Assembly: GCF_036543075.1 (NCBI RefSeq)
Contig: NZ_JAZHPF010000012.1
Span: 53,154-117,153, forward strand
Direction: 5' to 3'
DNA from: Deinococcus sp. YIM 134068
Lineage (GTDB): Bacteria > Deinococcota > Deinococci > Deinococcales > Deinococcaceae
Length of the DNA: 64,000 bases
Shown here one piece after another: positions 23,483 to 32,538 of the stretch; position 1 is the stretch's first letter, and each line of letters opens with the position of its first letter. The notes below the pieces were generated by a model, which saw nothing but the letters and a program-made list of their open reading frames with translations, was not told where the DNA came from and searched no databases. The position numbers were made by a program, and so were the translations under genes.

Positions 23483-26400
23483 ATGACGAGCGCGCACGGC
23501 CCAGCCGGGACGGCGGGCGCGGGGGCTGGCCCCGAACTGCGTGTGCTGGGGCCGTTTTCCCTCGTGGTGGACGGGGTGCCGCTCGAACTCGGGGGCCGCA
23601 AGGCGCGGGCGCTCGTGGCGGTGCTGGCGCTCGAGGGGCCGCGCCCGCGCGCGGAACTGGCCGAGCTGCTCTGGGGCGACCTCGGCGAGCCACGCGCGCG
23701 GAGCAACCTTCGCAAGACGCTGCACACCCTGCGCGAGACGCGCCTGGGGGCCTACCTGGACGCCGGCGGGGAGACCGTCGCCTGCCGCGGCGCACGGGTG
23801 GACGCGCTGGAGTTCGGGCGGCTGGTGGTGGGCGGCGAGCCGGAACAGGCCCTCCTGCTGGGCGAGGGCACACTCCTCGACGGGCTGGACCTGGAGTCGG
23901 AGGCCTGGACCGAGTGGCTCGACGGCCACCGGACCCGCCACACGGCCCTGCGGCGTCAGGTGCAGTTGGACGTGGCGACCGGGCGGGAGGCGCGGGGCGA
24001 CGTGCGCGGCGCGCTGGCGCTGGTCTCGCGCGTCCTCGACCTCGACGCCTTCGACGAGCGGGCGTTGGGTGAGGCGATGCGGCTGCACCTGACGTTGGGG
24101 GACCGGGGTCAGGCGAGGGCGCTCTACGAGCGGTTCCGGGCGCTCACCGCCTCGCTGGGGCTGGTCCCCGATGGGGCGACGCGCGCCCTCGCCGAGCGTG
24201 CCCGCCGGGATTCACCGGGCCATTCGCCCCCGGCGGGGAACAACCCGGCCCGGACGGAGGGGCTGCGGGCACCGCTGGTCGGGCGGGAGGCCAGTTGGCT
24301 CCAGCTTCACCAGTCCGGGAGTCCCCTGACCGTGCTGGTGGGCGAGCCGGGGGTGGGCAAAACCCGCCTCGCCACCCAGTTCGCGGGCGCGCACGGCGCG
24401 GGCCTGACCCTGCGGGGCCGCGAGGAGACGCGGCACACGCCGTTCTCCCCGGTGGCCCACCTGATCCGGGAGGCGCTCGAAACCCGCCGCTGGTCGCCGG
24501 ACGGCCTCGGCGACGTGTGGCGGCTGGAGGTCGCGCGCCTCGTGCCCGAATGCGCGCCCGGCACGGTCCCGCCCCCGGCGGTGGGGGACGGGCGGGCACG
24601 CTTTCTGGAGGGCCTCTCGAGGGCCGTGACCCACCTGCTCGGCGGCCAGATGCTCGTGCTCGACGACCTGCACTGGTTCGACGAGGGCACGCTGGAACTG
24701 GTGTCGCACCTCGTCCGGCGCGGGGACACACGCTGCGTCGCCACGGCCCGTGGGCTGGAACTGGAAACGTCCGGCGTCGCGCGGCACATGCTCGGGGCGC
24801 TGCGGCGCGACGGACTGTCGGAGACCCTCCCGCTGGGGCCGCTGGGGGAGCCGGACGTGCTGGCGCTGGTGCAGGGCCTCTCCGGCGCGGGCGGGGGCGT
24901 CCTGTTCGCGCGTCGCCTGCACGCGGCGTCACGCGGCAACCCCCTGTACATTCTCGAACTGTTGCGCGGCCTCCTCGAGACGGGTCTGCTCACGTCCGCG
25001 CCGGAGGGCGGCTGGGCCACGCCGTTCGACGAGTCCACCCGCGACTACGCGGAGTTGCCGATTCCCCCCTCCCTGCGCGAGACCGTGCTGGAGCGGGTGG
25101 CCCGCCTGGGACCCCTCTCGCGCCGTCTGCTGGGGGGCGCGGCCCTCGCCGGGGAGCCGTTCGAGAGCGCGTGGCTCGCCGGCATCGAGGCAGACGGGTT
25201 CGCGCGCCTGGACGCGCTGGAGGAGGCCTGCCGCGCCGACCTGCTGGAGCCGGTGCCCGGCGGCTTTCACTTCCGGCACGAGCTGCTGCGCCGCGCCCTC
25301 GACGAGTCGCTGGGTCCCGAACGGCGGCGGCTGACGCACCTCACCCTGGCCCACCAGCTTCAGGCGGCCCAGGCCCCGCCCGAACGCGTCGCCTCCCACT
25401 TCGAGCGCGCCGGACGCGGCGAGGAGGCCCTGCCGCACCTGGGGCGGGCCGCCGAGGCCGCCGCGCGGGTCTACGCCCACCGCGAGGCCCTGGCCTACAT
25501 CGACCGGGCGATAGGACACGCGGGGGACGGCCCGCCCCGCTGGCCGCTCGAGGTCCGGCGCGTCCGGCTCCTGCGGCAACTGACCGACCTGGAGGCCTAC
25601 GGGGACGGCCTCGACCGGCTGGAGCGGCTGGCGGAGGCCGGGGGCGGATCGGACGAGCGGGCGCAGGCGTACCTTCAGCGCGGGATGTACCACCTCTGGC
25701 GCGGGCAGTCCGCCGAGGCCCTGCGGCAGGCCCGCCGCGCGCTGGGGCTGCCCGGCCTGTCCCGCCCCCTGGAGGTGGAGGCGCTCTACCTGTCCGGGCA
25801 CGCGCAGGTCCGGCTGGGGCAGGTCGGCCTCGGGCACGGCTGTCTCACCCGCGCGCTGGAGCGTGCCCGGACCGGGGGTGAGGGCGTTCCCGACGAACTG
25901 ATCGGCAGCATCGAGAACGGGCTGACCGGGGTTGCCCTGTATCTGGGGGAGTACGGGCGGGCGCTGGGGCACAACGCGCGTGCCGGGGCGGCCTGGGCGG
26001 GGAGTTCGGAGGCCCTCGCCCTCTTCACGCCCAGCAGCCGGGGCACCCTCCAGATTCACCTGGGCCAGTTCGGGGCCGCCCGCCACACGCTCGGGGAGGC
26101 CGTCACCGTCGCCCTGGAGCACGACCACCCCAGCGCGCTGAGCTTCGCCTACCGTGCCCGCGCGCTGCTCGAACTGAACGAGGGCCACGCGTCCGCCGCC
26201 GCGCACGACATCGCGCGGGGGTTGCGGCTGTGCCGGGGGAAGAACCTGCGCCTGGAGGCCCAGCTCGGCGGCCTGCACGCCCGCCGCTGCTGGGCCGACG
26301 GCCAGCTCGGCGAGGCGGTGGACTCGGCCCGGACGGCGCTCGACGGGGCGCTCACCTTGAACGTCGCGCCCCTGATCGCCGAGCTGCGGCTCCTGCGGGC

Positions 26401-27013
26401 GGCCCTTCACGCCGAGCTGGGAGATGCGGCGACGGCGTGGGCAGAACTCGGGCGGGTGGTGGACCTCGGCGCGGACCTCGGTGACGAGGGGGTCTTGCGT
26501 CCCTACCGGGCGACCCTGGACACGGTGGCGGCCCGGCTGGAATACCGCGCCGGGCTGACCGAGAGTGCCCTGGAACGCCTGCGCGGTACATCCTGCCTGG
26601 AGAACGCGACCTTCCTGGACCACTGGGATCACCGCCTGGAACTGGCGCGTGTGCTGGCCCTGACCGGGGACGCCCCCGCCGCCCTGGCCCGGCTCGGGGA
26701 ACCCGGCTGCCCCTCGCCGCTGGAGGCCCGCGCGCTGGGGGCGCGGCTGGAGGCGCACCTCACGCTGGGGGAGGTCCCCGAGGACGTTCTCGGGCGCGCC
26801 ATCAGCGACCTCGACCTCGATCACGCCGCGCCCACCGACCGCCTGGACCTGATGATCACGGTCCTGCGCGCCCTGGGACGTGCCGGGCGTGACCCCTCCG
26901 CCGTGCGCGCTCATGCCCGCGCCACGTTGACGGCCCTCGCGGACGGCCTGGACGGGCACCCCGAACTGCGCGCGGGGTTGCTCCGCCGATTCGAAGCTGT
27001 TCTGGGCGACTGA
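23483..27013 (+). CDS. Large SARP/AfsR-like transcriptional regulator with AAA ATPase and TPR region
   Basis: 1176-residue regulator. The N-terminal winged helix (LRVLGPFSLVVDGVPLELGG, RAELAELLWGDLGEPRARSN) and BTAD region (DARGDVRGALALVSRVLDLD-like, RALYERFRALTASLGLVPD) make it a SARP/AfsR-type DNA-binding protein. A STAND/AAA ATPase follows: Walker A VGEPGVGKTR near residue 286 and Walker B MLVLDDLHWFDEG near residue 389. The C-terminal ~550 residues are Ala/Leu-rich helical repeats of TPR type. Such proteins often control an adjacent cluster; here the genes to the right are candidates. ATG 23483 is leaderless. Confidence 0.88.
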   Translation: MTSAHGPAGTAGAGAGPELRVLGPFSLVVDGVPLELGGRKARALVAVLALEGPRPRAELAELLWGDLGEPRARSNLRKTLHTLRETRLGAYLDAGGETVACRGARVDALEFGRLVVGGEPEQALLLGEGTLLDGLDLESEAWTEWLDGHRTRHTALRRQVQLDVATGREARGDVRGALALVSRVLDLDAFDERALGEAMRLHLTLGDRGQARALYERFRALTASLGLVPDGATRALAERARRDSPGHSPPAGNNPARTEGLRAPLVGREASWLQLHQSGSPLTVLVGEPGVGKTRLATQFAGAHGAGLTLRGREETRHTPFSPVAHLIREALETRRWSPDGLGDVWRLEVARLVPECAPGTVPPPAVGDGRARFLEGLSRAVTHLLGGQMLVLDDLHWFDEGTLELVSHLVRRGDTRCVATARGLELETSGVARHMLGALRRDGLSETLPLGPLGEPDVLALVQGLSGAGGGVLFARRLHAASRGNPLYILELLRGLLETGLLTSAPEGGWATPFDESTRDYAELPIPPSLRETVLERVARLGPLSRRLLGGAALAGEPFESAWLAGIEADGFARLDALEEACRADLLEPVPGGFHFRHELLRRALDESLGPERRRLTHLTLAHQLQAAQAPPERVASHFERAGRGEEALPHLGRAAEAAARVYAHREALAYIDRAIGHAGDGPPRWPLEVRRVRLLRQLTDLEAYGDGLDRLERLAEAGGGSDERAQAYLQRGMYHLWRGQSAEALRQARRALGLPGLSRPLEVEALYLSGHAQVRLGQVGLGHGCLTRALERARTGGEGVPDELIGSIENGLTGVALYLGEYGRALGHNARAGAAWAGSSEALALFTPSSRGTLQIHLGQFGAARHTLGEAVTVALEHDHPSALSFAYRARALLELNEGHASAAAHDIARGLRLCRGKNLRLEAQLGGLHARRCWADGQLGEAVDSARTALDGALTLNVAPLIAELRLLRAALHAELGDAATAWAELGRVVDLGADLGDEGVLRPYRATLDTVAARLEYRAGLTESALERLRGTSCLENATFLDHWDHRLELARVLALTGDAPAALARLGEPGCPSPLEARALGARLEAHLTLGEVPEDVLGRAISDLDLDHAAPTDRLDLMITVLRALGRAGRDPSAVRAHARATLTALADGLDGHPELRAGLLRRFEAVLGD

Positions 27014-27129
27014 ATCAGGAACCCGCCGACCGTCCCCCACTCCGTGCTCATGCCCAGGGAACGCCGCACGGGGCGGGCGGGAACGCGGAAGGAACGCCGC
27101 GAGTCCTAAGGTCGGCTCGGGGTGAAACC

Positions 27130-27342
27130 ATGCCGCACCGTTCCGAGTCCGGCGGTCCAGAAGTCGTGCCCACCTACCGGCTGGAGGTGCGCCTGCGACC
27201 CGCGCACCCCGGCCACGCCTGGGCCGCGTCGGTGGAGGGAACGTCGCCCCAGGGCCACCCCCTCGAACGGCGCGAGTTCGGGAGCCTGATGGACCTGATG
27301 CGCTTTCTGGAGGCGCTCGCGACCACACGCGGGCTGCGCTGA
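27130..27342 (+). CDS. Small protein of unknown function (70 residues)
   Basis: Seventy residues from ATG 27130, preceded by GGGGTGA. The core TYRLEVRLRPAHPGHAWAASV, REFGSLMDLMRFLEALA suggests a small alpha/beta protein with a two-strand start and a helix. It reads like a real protein (balanced composition unlike the shadow frames). It follows the SARP regulator by about 115 bp and may be in the same transcript. No family recognised. Confidence 0.55.
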   Translation: MPHRSESGGPEVVPTYRLEVRLRPAHPGHAWAASVEGTSPQGHPLERREFGSLMDLMRFLEALATTRGLR

Positions 27343-27609
27343 GGGTCACGGGCCGCCGGACCGACCGATGTCAGCATCCGCCACCCCCCTCGGGAGGTCA
27401 GGGATGAGGCGCGAGGAGATGCCCATGAACACCCTGTAACTCGCCGTGCCCGCCACCGTTCGTCCGCCCTCTCTCCGGCGACTTCACCACAGCGCCACTC
27501 CTGGAGGACTCCCACCACGACCATCAGCCTGACCGACCTTCGCCGTGCCGTGATCCGTGACCTCAACAGCTCGGTCACAACCTCGGTCCCCACGCTTGAG
27601 GAGAGATTT

Positions 27610-28032
27610 ATGCAACAGGCATCCAGAACCAGCCCAGCCGAAGCCCTCGATCCGCGCAGAACCTACCGGTCTCAGGAGTTCCTGAAACTGGTGAAAACCC
27701 ACCCCGAACGTGCCAAGAAGGTCATTGCCAGCGGGATAACCCTGCACATCCCGGCGCAGCAGGTGGCCGGCCTCGACACCCTGCTCGACCGGGCGGTGAA
27801 CGATCAGGGAAACGTTGAAACGTCGGCCATGACGGGCTTCGAGACAGCAATGTTGGTCATTGCGGTCGCGACCCTGGTGGCCACTGTCTACGGTGCGGTG
27901 TCAGGCGACGGCGACGGCACCAACGTGACTGTCACCGTCACAGGCGACGGCGACGTGAACGTCAACACCGGGGGCGGGGATGGCGGCGGCGGCGGGAACA
28001 CCGGAGGGGGTGGGGATACCGGCGGCGGCTAG
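27610..28032 (+). CDS. Unknown protein with membrane helix and Gly/Asp-rich tail
   Basis: 140 residues from ATG 27610, preceded by GAGGAGAG. A soluble N-terminal part (YRSQEFLKLVKTHPERAKKV, LHIPAQQVAGLDTLLDRAV) precedes a hydrophobic helix (FETAMLVIAVATLVATVYGA) and a low-complexity tail of DG, TV and NVN units ending in Gly runs (GGGDGGGGGNTGGGGDTGGG). The layout suggests a membrane-inserted or exported small protein, perhaps a precursor, but no family is recognised. The frame stays open upstream to an ACG at 27517 with GGAGGA before it, and to GTG 27550, so the N-terminus could be up to 31 residues longer. Confidence 0.6.
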   Translation: MQQASRTSPAEALDPRRTYRSQEFLKLVKTHPERAKKVIASGITLHIPAQQVAGLDTLLDRAVNDQGNVETSAMTGFETAMLVIAVATLVATVYGAVSGDGDGTNVTVTVTGDGDVNVNTGGGDGGGGGNTGGGGDTGGG

Positions 28033-28181
28033 TCGAGCGAGGAGCTTGGCCGTACACCGAGCGACAGAGGGGTGGACGCTGGCCGCCTTCCACCCCTCTG
28101 TGCCTCGTCCGCACCGAGAGAAGTGCCCACACAGAGGTCAGGCCACCGTTTCCGCGAAGTCAAGGTTCTGAGGTGAGCGAC

Positions 28182-31100
28182 ATGAAGAGAAGTTGGATGA
28201 TTCGCCGGGCAATGGTGGCCGCCGGTCCGCTGTTCACGCTGGCGGCGTGCGGCGGGGAAGGCGGGGTCAGCCCACCCGCCAGCACGGCCATCGGCCCGGC
28301 GGGCGGCACGCTGACGAGTGCGGCGGGCGCGAAGGTGGAGATTCCCCCCGGCGCGCTGTCCACGACCACCACCATCGGCATCGAGCAGACCTCGGCGGGT
28401 TCGCCCGCGCTCCCCGGCGGGTTCACGGCCTCCGGGCCTATGTTCGCCTTCACGCCGCACGGCACCACGTTCGCCCAGCCCGTGACCATGACGCTGCCCT
28501 TCAACTCCGCCTCGGTGCCCGCCGGGAGCACGCCGGAGCTGTACAAGACCAACGCTCAGAATCAGTGGGAACGGGTCGCCGGGGCGACGTTCGGCGCGAA
28601 CAGCGTCAGCGGGGCGGTGACAGGATTCTCGTTCGGCCAGGTCGTCGTTCCACCGCTCCAGCGCAACGACCCGCTGCGCGAGTGGACCTTCAGCGACTAC
28701 CGGGGCCGGGGCATGACCAAGACGGAGATTTTCAGCGGCAGCCAGACTGGGGGGCTGTTCGAGGACATCCGGGATTTCGGCCCCATGTTCCCTTTCACGA
28801 ACGAGCTGCTCGACCACGAAATCACGTCCGTCGGCGGGAATGTCATTCCCCAGGACCGCCGGGCCAACGGTCAGGTCTTCTCGACTGCTGATGGCGTGAC
28901 CTACGGCGTATTTGCCGAAGCGCCCTACGGAAACCCGAACGACCCCGAGAGTCCGGCAGGCAGCACCGTCGTCTTGAGACAGCGCCAGAGCTTCGTCAAA
29001 CGCGCCGCCGACGCCTCGCTGTCCTTTACGCTCACCAGCGCGTTCATCGACCTGCGAGACGACAACGGGGGGTTCAACAACCTTCCCAGCACAGTCCCGG
29101 CCTGCAACTACCCGCCCGACCAGATCAGTGCACTGGACGCCTGTCAGGATTTGGTGCGGGGGCAGCTCATCATGACCGTGCACGCCTATACCGGCGGCAC
29201 GCTCACCACACCGGGCAAGACCTTCTACTACGTCGCGGGCAATGCCGAGATGCGGGGTCATACCGGAAACTTTGTGTCCAACGTGGCTCCGTCCATGCAG
29301 TCCAGAGTCCCGCTCTGGACGGCGGGAGATTTTACCGGCGACATCTCAAGTGGTGAGAACATAGCCCTTCTGGAGTTCAAGGGACCCCGGACCTACACGG
29401 TGGACCTGTCGAGTATCAACGTAGGCGAGGAGTTCACGCTCAGCAGTACGGCGTTGGCAGAAGCCACCAACCGCCAGGGCAACAAGAGCCGGGGAGGGAG
29501 GGAAGCTCCTTCCGCCGCCGCCGCCTTCCTGCGCGACCCGCTGGGCATCGGGGGCACGGCCCTCACCCTGACCGGGCTGGAGCCGACCAACACTCCGGGG
29601 CCGGTGCCACCCGTCGATGTGCTGGTCGAACCCGCCCCCTGCGTCCCCGGTTCCGGTCCGGCGGGTGCTATCGGATTCAGCGCCGCCGAGTACACAATGG
29701 ATGAGTTCGGCGGGGCCGCGCAGCCCGTCAGGATCACCCGCACGGGCGGGAGCGGCGGCGCGGTGACGGCGACCCTCACCACCAGCAATGGCACGGCCAG
29801 CGGCGGCACGGACTACACCCCCGTCAACGCCACCGTCTTCTTCGCTGACGGCGATGCGGAGGAACGGGTCGCCGAGGTTCCCATCCTCCAGAACCTGATT
29901 CACGGCGAGCCGGACCGAACCGTGAATCTCACGCTGTCACAGCCCGGCGGGTGCGCGGCCCTGGGGAGCCAGACCACGGCGGTCCTGACCCTGGGGGACG
30001 ACGATCTGCCCCCGCCGCCGCCCAGCTTCACCATCGGCGGGACGGTCACGGGCCTGGTCGGCACGGGCCTGGTCCTGAACAAAGTCGGCGACCGGGCCGA
30101 CCTGCCCATAGCGGCCAACGGGCCGTTCACCTTCCCGGAGAGGCAGTTTCCAGGCTTTCCCTACACCGTCCGGGTCAAGACCCAGCCCACCGCTCCGGCG
30201 CAGGTGTGCAGCGTCCTGAACGGCGAAGGCCCGGCCCCCGCCGCCGACATCACCAATGTCGAGGTGAACTGCGTGACGCCAGCCCCCACCTCCGGCCTCG
30301 ACCCCAGCTTCGGCGACGGCGGCAAGGTCAGCACCGCGTTCGGCGGCGACGAGACGGCGATGGCGCTGCAACCGGACGGCAAGATCGTCATGGTTGGCGG
30401 CTCCGTGACCGACTTCGTGCTGGCACGCTACAACACGGACGGCAGCCTGGACACGGGCTTCGGCGACGCGGGCACCGTGACCACCGACATCGCCACCGGG
30501 GCGGATCAGGCGCGCGGCGTGGCAATCCAGAGCGACGGCAGGATCGTCGTCGCCGGGCAGGCGGTCGTGGGCCGCACCGCGAACAACCTCTTCAACTTCG
30601 ACTTCGCCCTGGCCCGCTACAACGCCGACGGCAGCCCCGACACGGGCTTCGGGACGGGGGGCAGGGTCACGACCGATTTTGGCGGCCTGACCGACCTGGG
30701 GGAGGGCGTGGCGATTCAGGAGGACGGCAGGATCGTCGTCGTGGGCAGCGCGGCCCTCAGCACCCTGAGCGGCAGCGCCGATTTCGCGGTCGCGCGCTAC
30801 ACCAGCGACGGCACGCTCGACACCGGCTTCGGCGGCAACGGGAAGGTCACGACCGATCTCGACGGTGAGGTTGACCTCGCGCGGAACGTGGTGGTGCAGC
30901 CGGGCGGCAGCATTCTGGTCTCGGGCTACAGCACGTTGAACAACCGTGACCGGACCGGCCTGGTGCGGTACGACGCGGGCGGGGGCCTCGACCCCGGCTT
31001 CGGCAGCGGCGGCAAAACGGCGGTGGCCGAGCACCGCCTCGACGAGGGGCTGGCCCTGCAAGGGGACGGCAGGATCGTGCTGGCGGGAAGTGCGTCCGTC

Positions 31101-31496
31101 GGCGTGTTCCCCGCCCGCTCCAGCCACTTCGCGGTGATGCGCCTCGCCGCCGACGGTCGCCCGGACAACAGCTTCGGCACCGCCGGTCTGGCGACGACCG
31201 CGTTCAGCACCCTGAATGACTTTGGCCGCGCGGTGGCCCTGCAAGCCGACGGCAGGATTGTCGTCGCCGGGCAGAGTTCCAACGGGTCGAATCCCGACTT
31301 CGGGGTCGCGCGCTTTTCCCCGGACGGCACGCTCGATGCCAGCTTCGGTTCCGGCGGCAGGCTGACCATCTCCTTCTTCGACGCCTTCGACGGGGCCGAG
31401 AGCGTGGCGGTGCAGCCGGGCGGCCAGATCGTGCTGGGCGGCTTCGCGATCAACGGCACCCGGATCGGCTACGGCCTGGCGCGCGTCAACCCCTAG
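28182..31496 (+). CDS. Lipoprotein with ZU5-like, Calx-beta and delta-60 repeat domains
   Basis: 1104-residue lipid-anchored surface protein. The signal peptide ends in a lipobox (LFTLAAC). An N-terminal ZU5-like domain (IGPAGGTLTSAAGAKVEIPP, ASGPMFAFTPHGTTFAQPV) is followed by a long unannotated middle, a Calx-beta domain (AEYTMDEFGGAAQPVRITR ... TASGGTDYTPVNATVFF) and about seven delta-60 repeats of the type LDTGFGDAGTVTTD ... GRIVVAG, likely a beta-propeller. Such proteins are usually surface-exposed and structural or adhesive. ATG 28182 has GGTGAG just upstream; GTG 28173 is an alternative. Confidence 0.85.
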   Translation: MKRSWMIRRAMVAAGPLFTLAACGGEGGVSPPASTAIGPAGGTLTSAAGAKVEIPPGALSTTTTIGIEQTSAGSPALPGGFTASGPMFAFTPHGTTFAQPVTMTLPFNSASVPAGSTPELYKTNAQNQWERVAGATFGANSVSGAVTGFSFGQVVVPPLQRNDPLREWTFSDYRGRGMTKTEIFSGSQTGGLFEDIRDFGPMFPFTNELLDHEITSVGGNVIPQDRRANGQVFSTADGVTYGVFAEAPYGNPNDPESPAGSTVVLRQRQSFVKRAADASLSFTLTSAFIDLRDDNGGFNNLPSTVPACNYPPDQISALDACQDLVRGQLIMTVHAYTGGTLTTPGKTFYYVAGNAEMRGHTGNFVSNVAPSMQSRVPLWTAGDFTGDISSGENIALLEFKGPRTYTVDLSSINVGEEFTLSSTALAEATNRQGNKSRGGREAPSAAAAFLRDPLGIGGTALTLTGLEPTNTPGPVPPVDVLVEPAPCVPGSGPAGAIGFSAAEYTMDEFGGAAQPVRITRTGGSGGAVTATLTTSNGTASGGTDYTPVNATVFFADGDAEERVAEVPILQNLIHGEPDRTVNLTLSQPGGCAALGSQTTAVLTLGDDDLPPPPPSFTIGGTVTGLVGTGLVLNKVGDRADLPIAANGPFTFPERQFPGFPYTVRVKTQPTAPAQVCSVLNGEGPAPAADITNVEVNCVTPAPTSGLDPSFGDGGKVSTAFGGDETAMALQPDGKIVMVGGSVTDFVLARYNTDGSLDTGFGDAGTVTTDIATGADQARGVAIQSDGRIVVAGQAVVGRTANNLFNFDFALARYNADGSPDTGFGTGGRVTTDFGGLTDLGEGVAIQEDGRIVVVGSAALSTLSGSADFAVARYTSDGTLDTGFGGNGKVTTDLDGEVDLARNVVVQPGGSILVSGYSTLNNRDRTGLVRYDAGGGLDPGFGSGGKTAVAEHRLDEGLALQGDGRIVLAGSASVGVFPARSSHFAVMRLAADGRPDNSFGTAGLATTAFSTLNDFGRAVALQADGRIVVAGQSSNGSNPDFGVARFSPDGTLDASFGSGGRLTISFFDAFDGAESVAVQPGGQIVLGGFAINGTRIGYGLARVNP

Positions 31497-31502
31497 CTTC
31501 CT

Positions 31503-31766
31503 ATGAACATGTCCGAGCCGCTTGGCTATCTCGCTTCCGGGCTGGTGCTGGCGACCTTCTGCACGCGCGACATGGTGCCCCTCCGGGCGCTGGCGATCAC
31601 GAGCAACCTCGCGTTCATCGCCTACGCCGTGGGGGCCGGTCTCCACCCGGTCCTGCTGCTCCACGCGCTGCTGCTGCCTCTGAACGCCTGGCACCTGATC
31701 GGGGCGCTGAGGCGGGAGGGCGGCATCCCGGCCCTGCACCCTTCCACACAAGGGAAATCCCCATGA
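31503..31766 (+). CDS. Small YgjV-like inner-membrane protein
   Basis: 87 residues with three hydrophobic segments (LGYLASGLVLATFCTRDMV, LAITSNLAFIAYAVGAGL, VLLLHALLLPLNAWHLIGAL). The pattern of a CTRDMVPLRALAITSN loop and a C-terminal LPLNAWHL helix is like small cation/nucleotide-channel-associated or YgjV-type membrane proteins; function unknown. It begins 6 nt after the preceding gene, and its stop overlaps the ATG of a broken methyltransferase start at 31763. Confidence 0.6.
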   Translation: MNMSEPLGYLASGLVLATFCTRDMVPLRALAITSNLAFIAYAVGAGLHPVLLLHALLLPLNAWHLIGALRREGGIPALHPSTQGKSP

Positions 31767-31829
31767 CACAGCTCAGCCCGAACCACGCCCTCGGATTCAT
31801 CGCCCGGTTGGCCTGTTGGAGGAACACCC
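31763..31829 (+). pseudogene. 5' fragment of a methyltransferase paralogue
   Basis: The sequence after ATG 31763 encodes MTQLSPNHALG and, after a small deletion, IARL. This matches the start of the methyltransferase at 32539 (MTQTAPNYALG ... IARL), also at DNA level (ATGACACAG, CCGAAC, ACGCCCTCGG, ATCGCCCGG). No further homologous sequence follows because the LysE gene begins at 31830. I read it as a remnant of a second copy that now supplies the Shine-Dalgarno (GGAGGA) of the LysE gene. Confidence 0.5.
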
Positions 31830-32462
31830 ATGCCCGACCTGACCACCCTGTGCCTGTTCGCCGCCGCCACCCTGGCGATCCTGCTGGTTCCCGGTCCCAC
31901 CGTGCTGTTCGTCGTCACGTGCAGCCTGAGGCGGGGATGGCGGGCCGGGCTGGTGTCGGTGCTGGGCGTGGAGGCGGGTGGACTGGTTCACGTCCTGTCC
32001 GCCACGCTGGGTCTCTCGGCCCTGCTGGTCTCCTCCGCCGCGCTGTTCGGGGTGGTCAGGGGGCTGGGCGCGGCCTACCTGATCTATCTGGGGGTTCGCA
32101 CGCTGCTGGACAGGTCCGGCGGTCCCCAGCACGGCGCTGCCGCACCGCATGGCTTGCGGCAGGTCTTCTGGCAGGGGGCGCTGATCGACGCCCTGAACCC
32201 GAAGACGGCGCTGTTCTTTCTGGCCTTCCTGCCCCAGTTCGTCCGGCCCGAGAACGGCGCGGTGGCGGCGCAGACGCTGGTGCTGGGGCTGACCTTTCTG
32301 GTTCTGGCCGTGTTGAATGACGGCGCGTATGCCCTGCTGTCCAGCCGCCTGGGGCGCACCCTGAGCGGAAATCAGGCGTTTGCCCGGCGCTGGAGGCACG
32401 CGGCCAGCGGCATGTACATCGTCCTGGGGGTGGGCGCGGCGGCAGGAATACGTGGCGACTGA
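31830..32462 (+). CDS. LysE/RhtB family amino acid exporter
   Basis: 210-residue inner-membrane exporter for amino acids or derivatives. The N-terminus LCLFAAATLAILLVPGPTVL contains the family's PGP motif, followed by RRGWRAGLVSVLGVEAGGLVH, AAYLIYLGVRTLLD, and the helix FWQGALIDALNPKTALFFLAFLPQFV with the conserved NPK. ATG 31830 is preceded by TTGGAGGAAC. It sits in a run of same-strand genes with a methyltransferase and a desulfurase-like enzyme. Confidence 0.88.
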   Translation: MPDLTTLCLFAAATLAILLVPGPTVLFVVTCSLRRGWRAGLVSVLGVEAGGLVHVLSATLGLSALLVSSAALFGVVRGLGAAYLIYLGVRTLLDRSGGPQHGAAAPHGLRQVFWQGALIDALNPKTALFFLAFLPQFVRPENGAVAAQTLVLGLTFLVLAVLNDGAYALLSSRLGRTLSGNQAFARRWRHAASGMYIVLGVGAAAGIRGD

Positions 32463-32538
32463 ACCGCCTGCTGGGCCGCCCACAGCCTGCCCACAGCCCC
32501 GCCGCCGCCCCAAGACGCTGGAGACAAGGAGACTCACC

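Noticed and set aside
24929..27349. 806-codon minus-strand frame opposite the SARP regulator
   Set aside because: Antisense shadow of a clear regulator; no start signal or domain.
27130..28032. RiPP precursor with maturation genes
   Set aside because: No leader-like motif or dedicated maturase is recognisable; kept only as an unknown in the cluster finding.
29937..31769. 610-codon minus-strand frame opposite the delta-60 protein
   Set aside because: Its apparent repeats mirror the delta-60 repeats on the coding strand.
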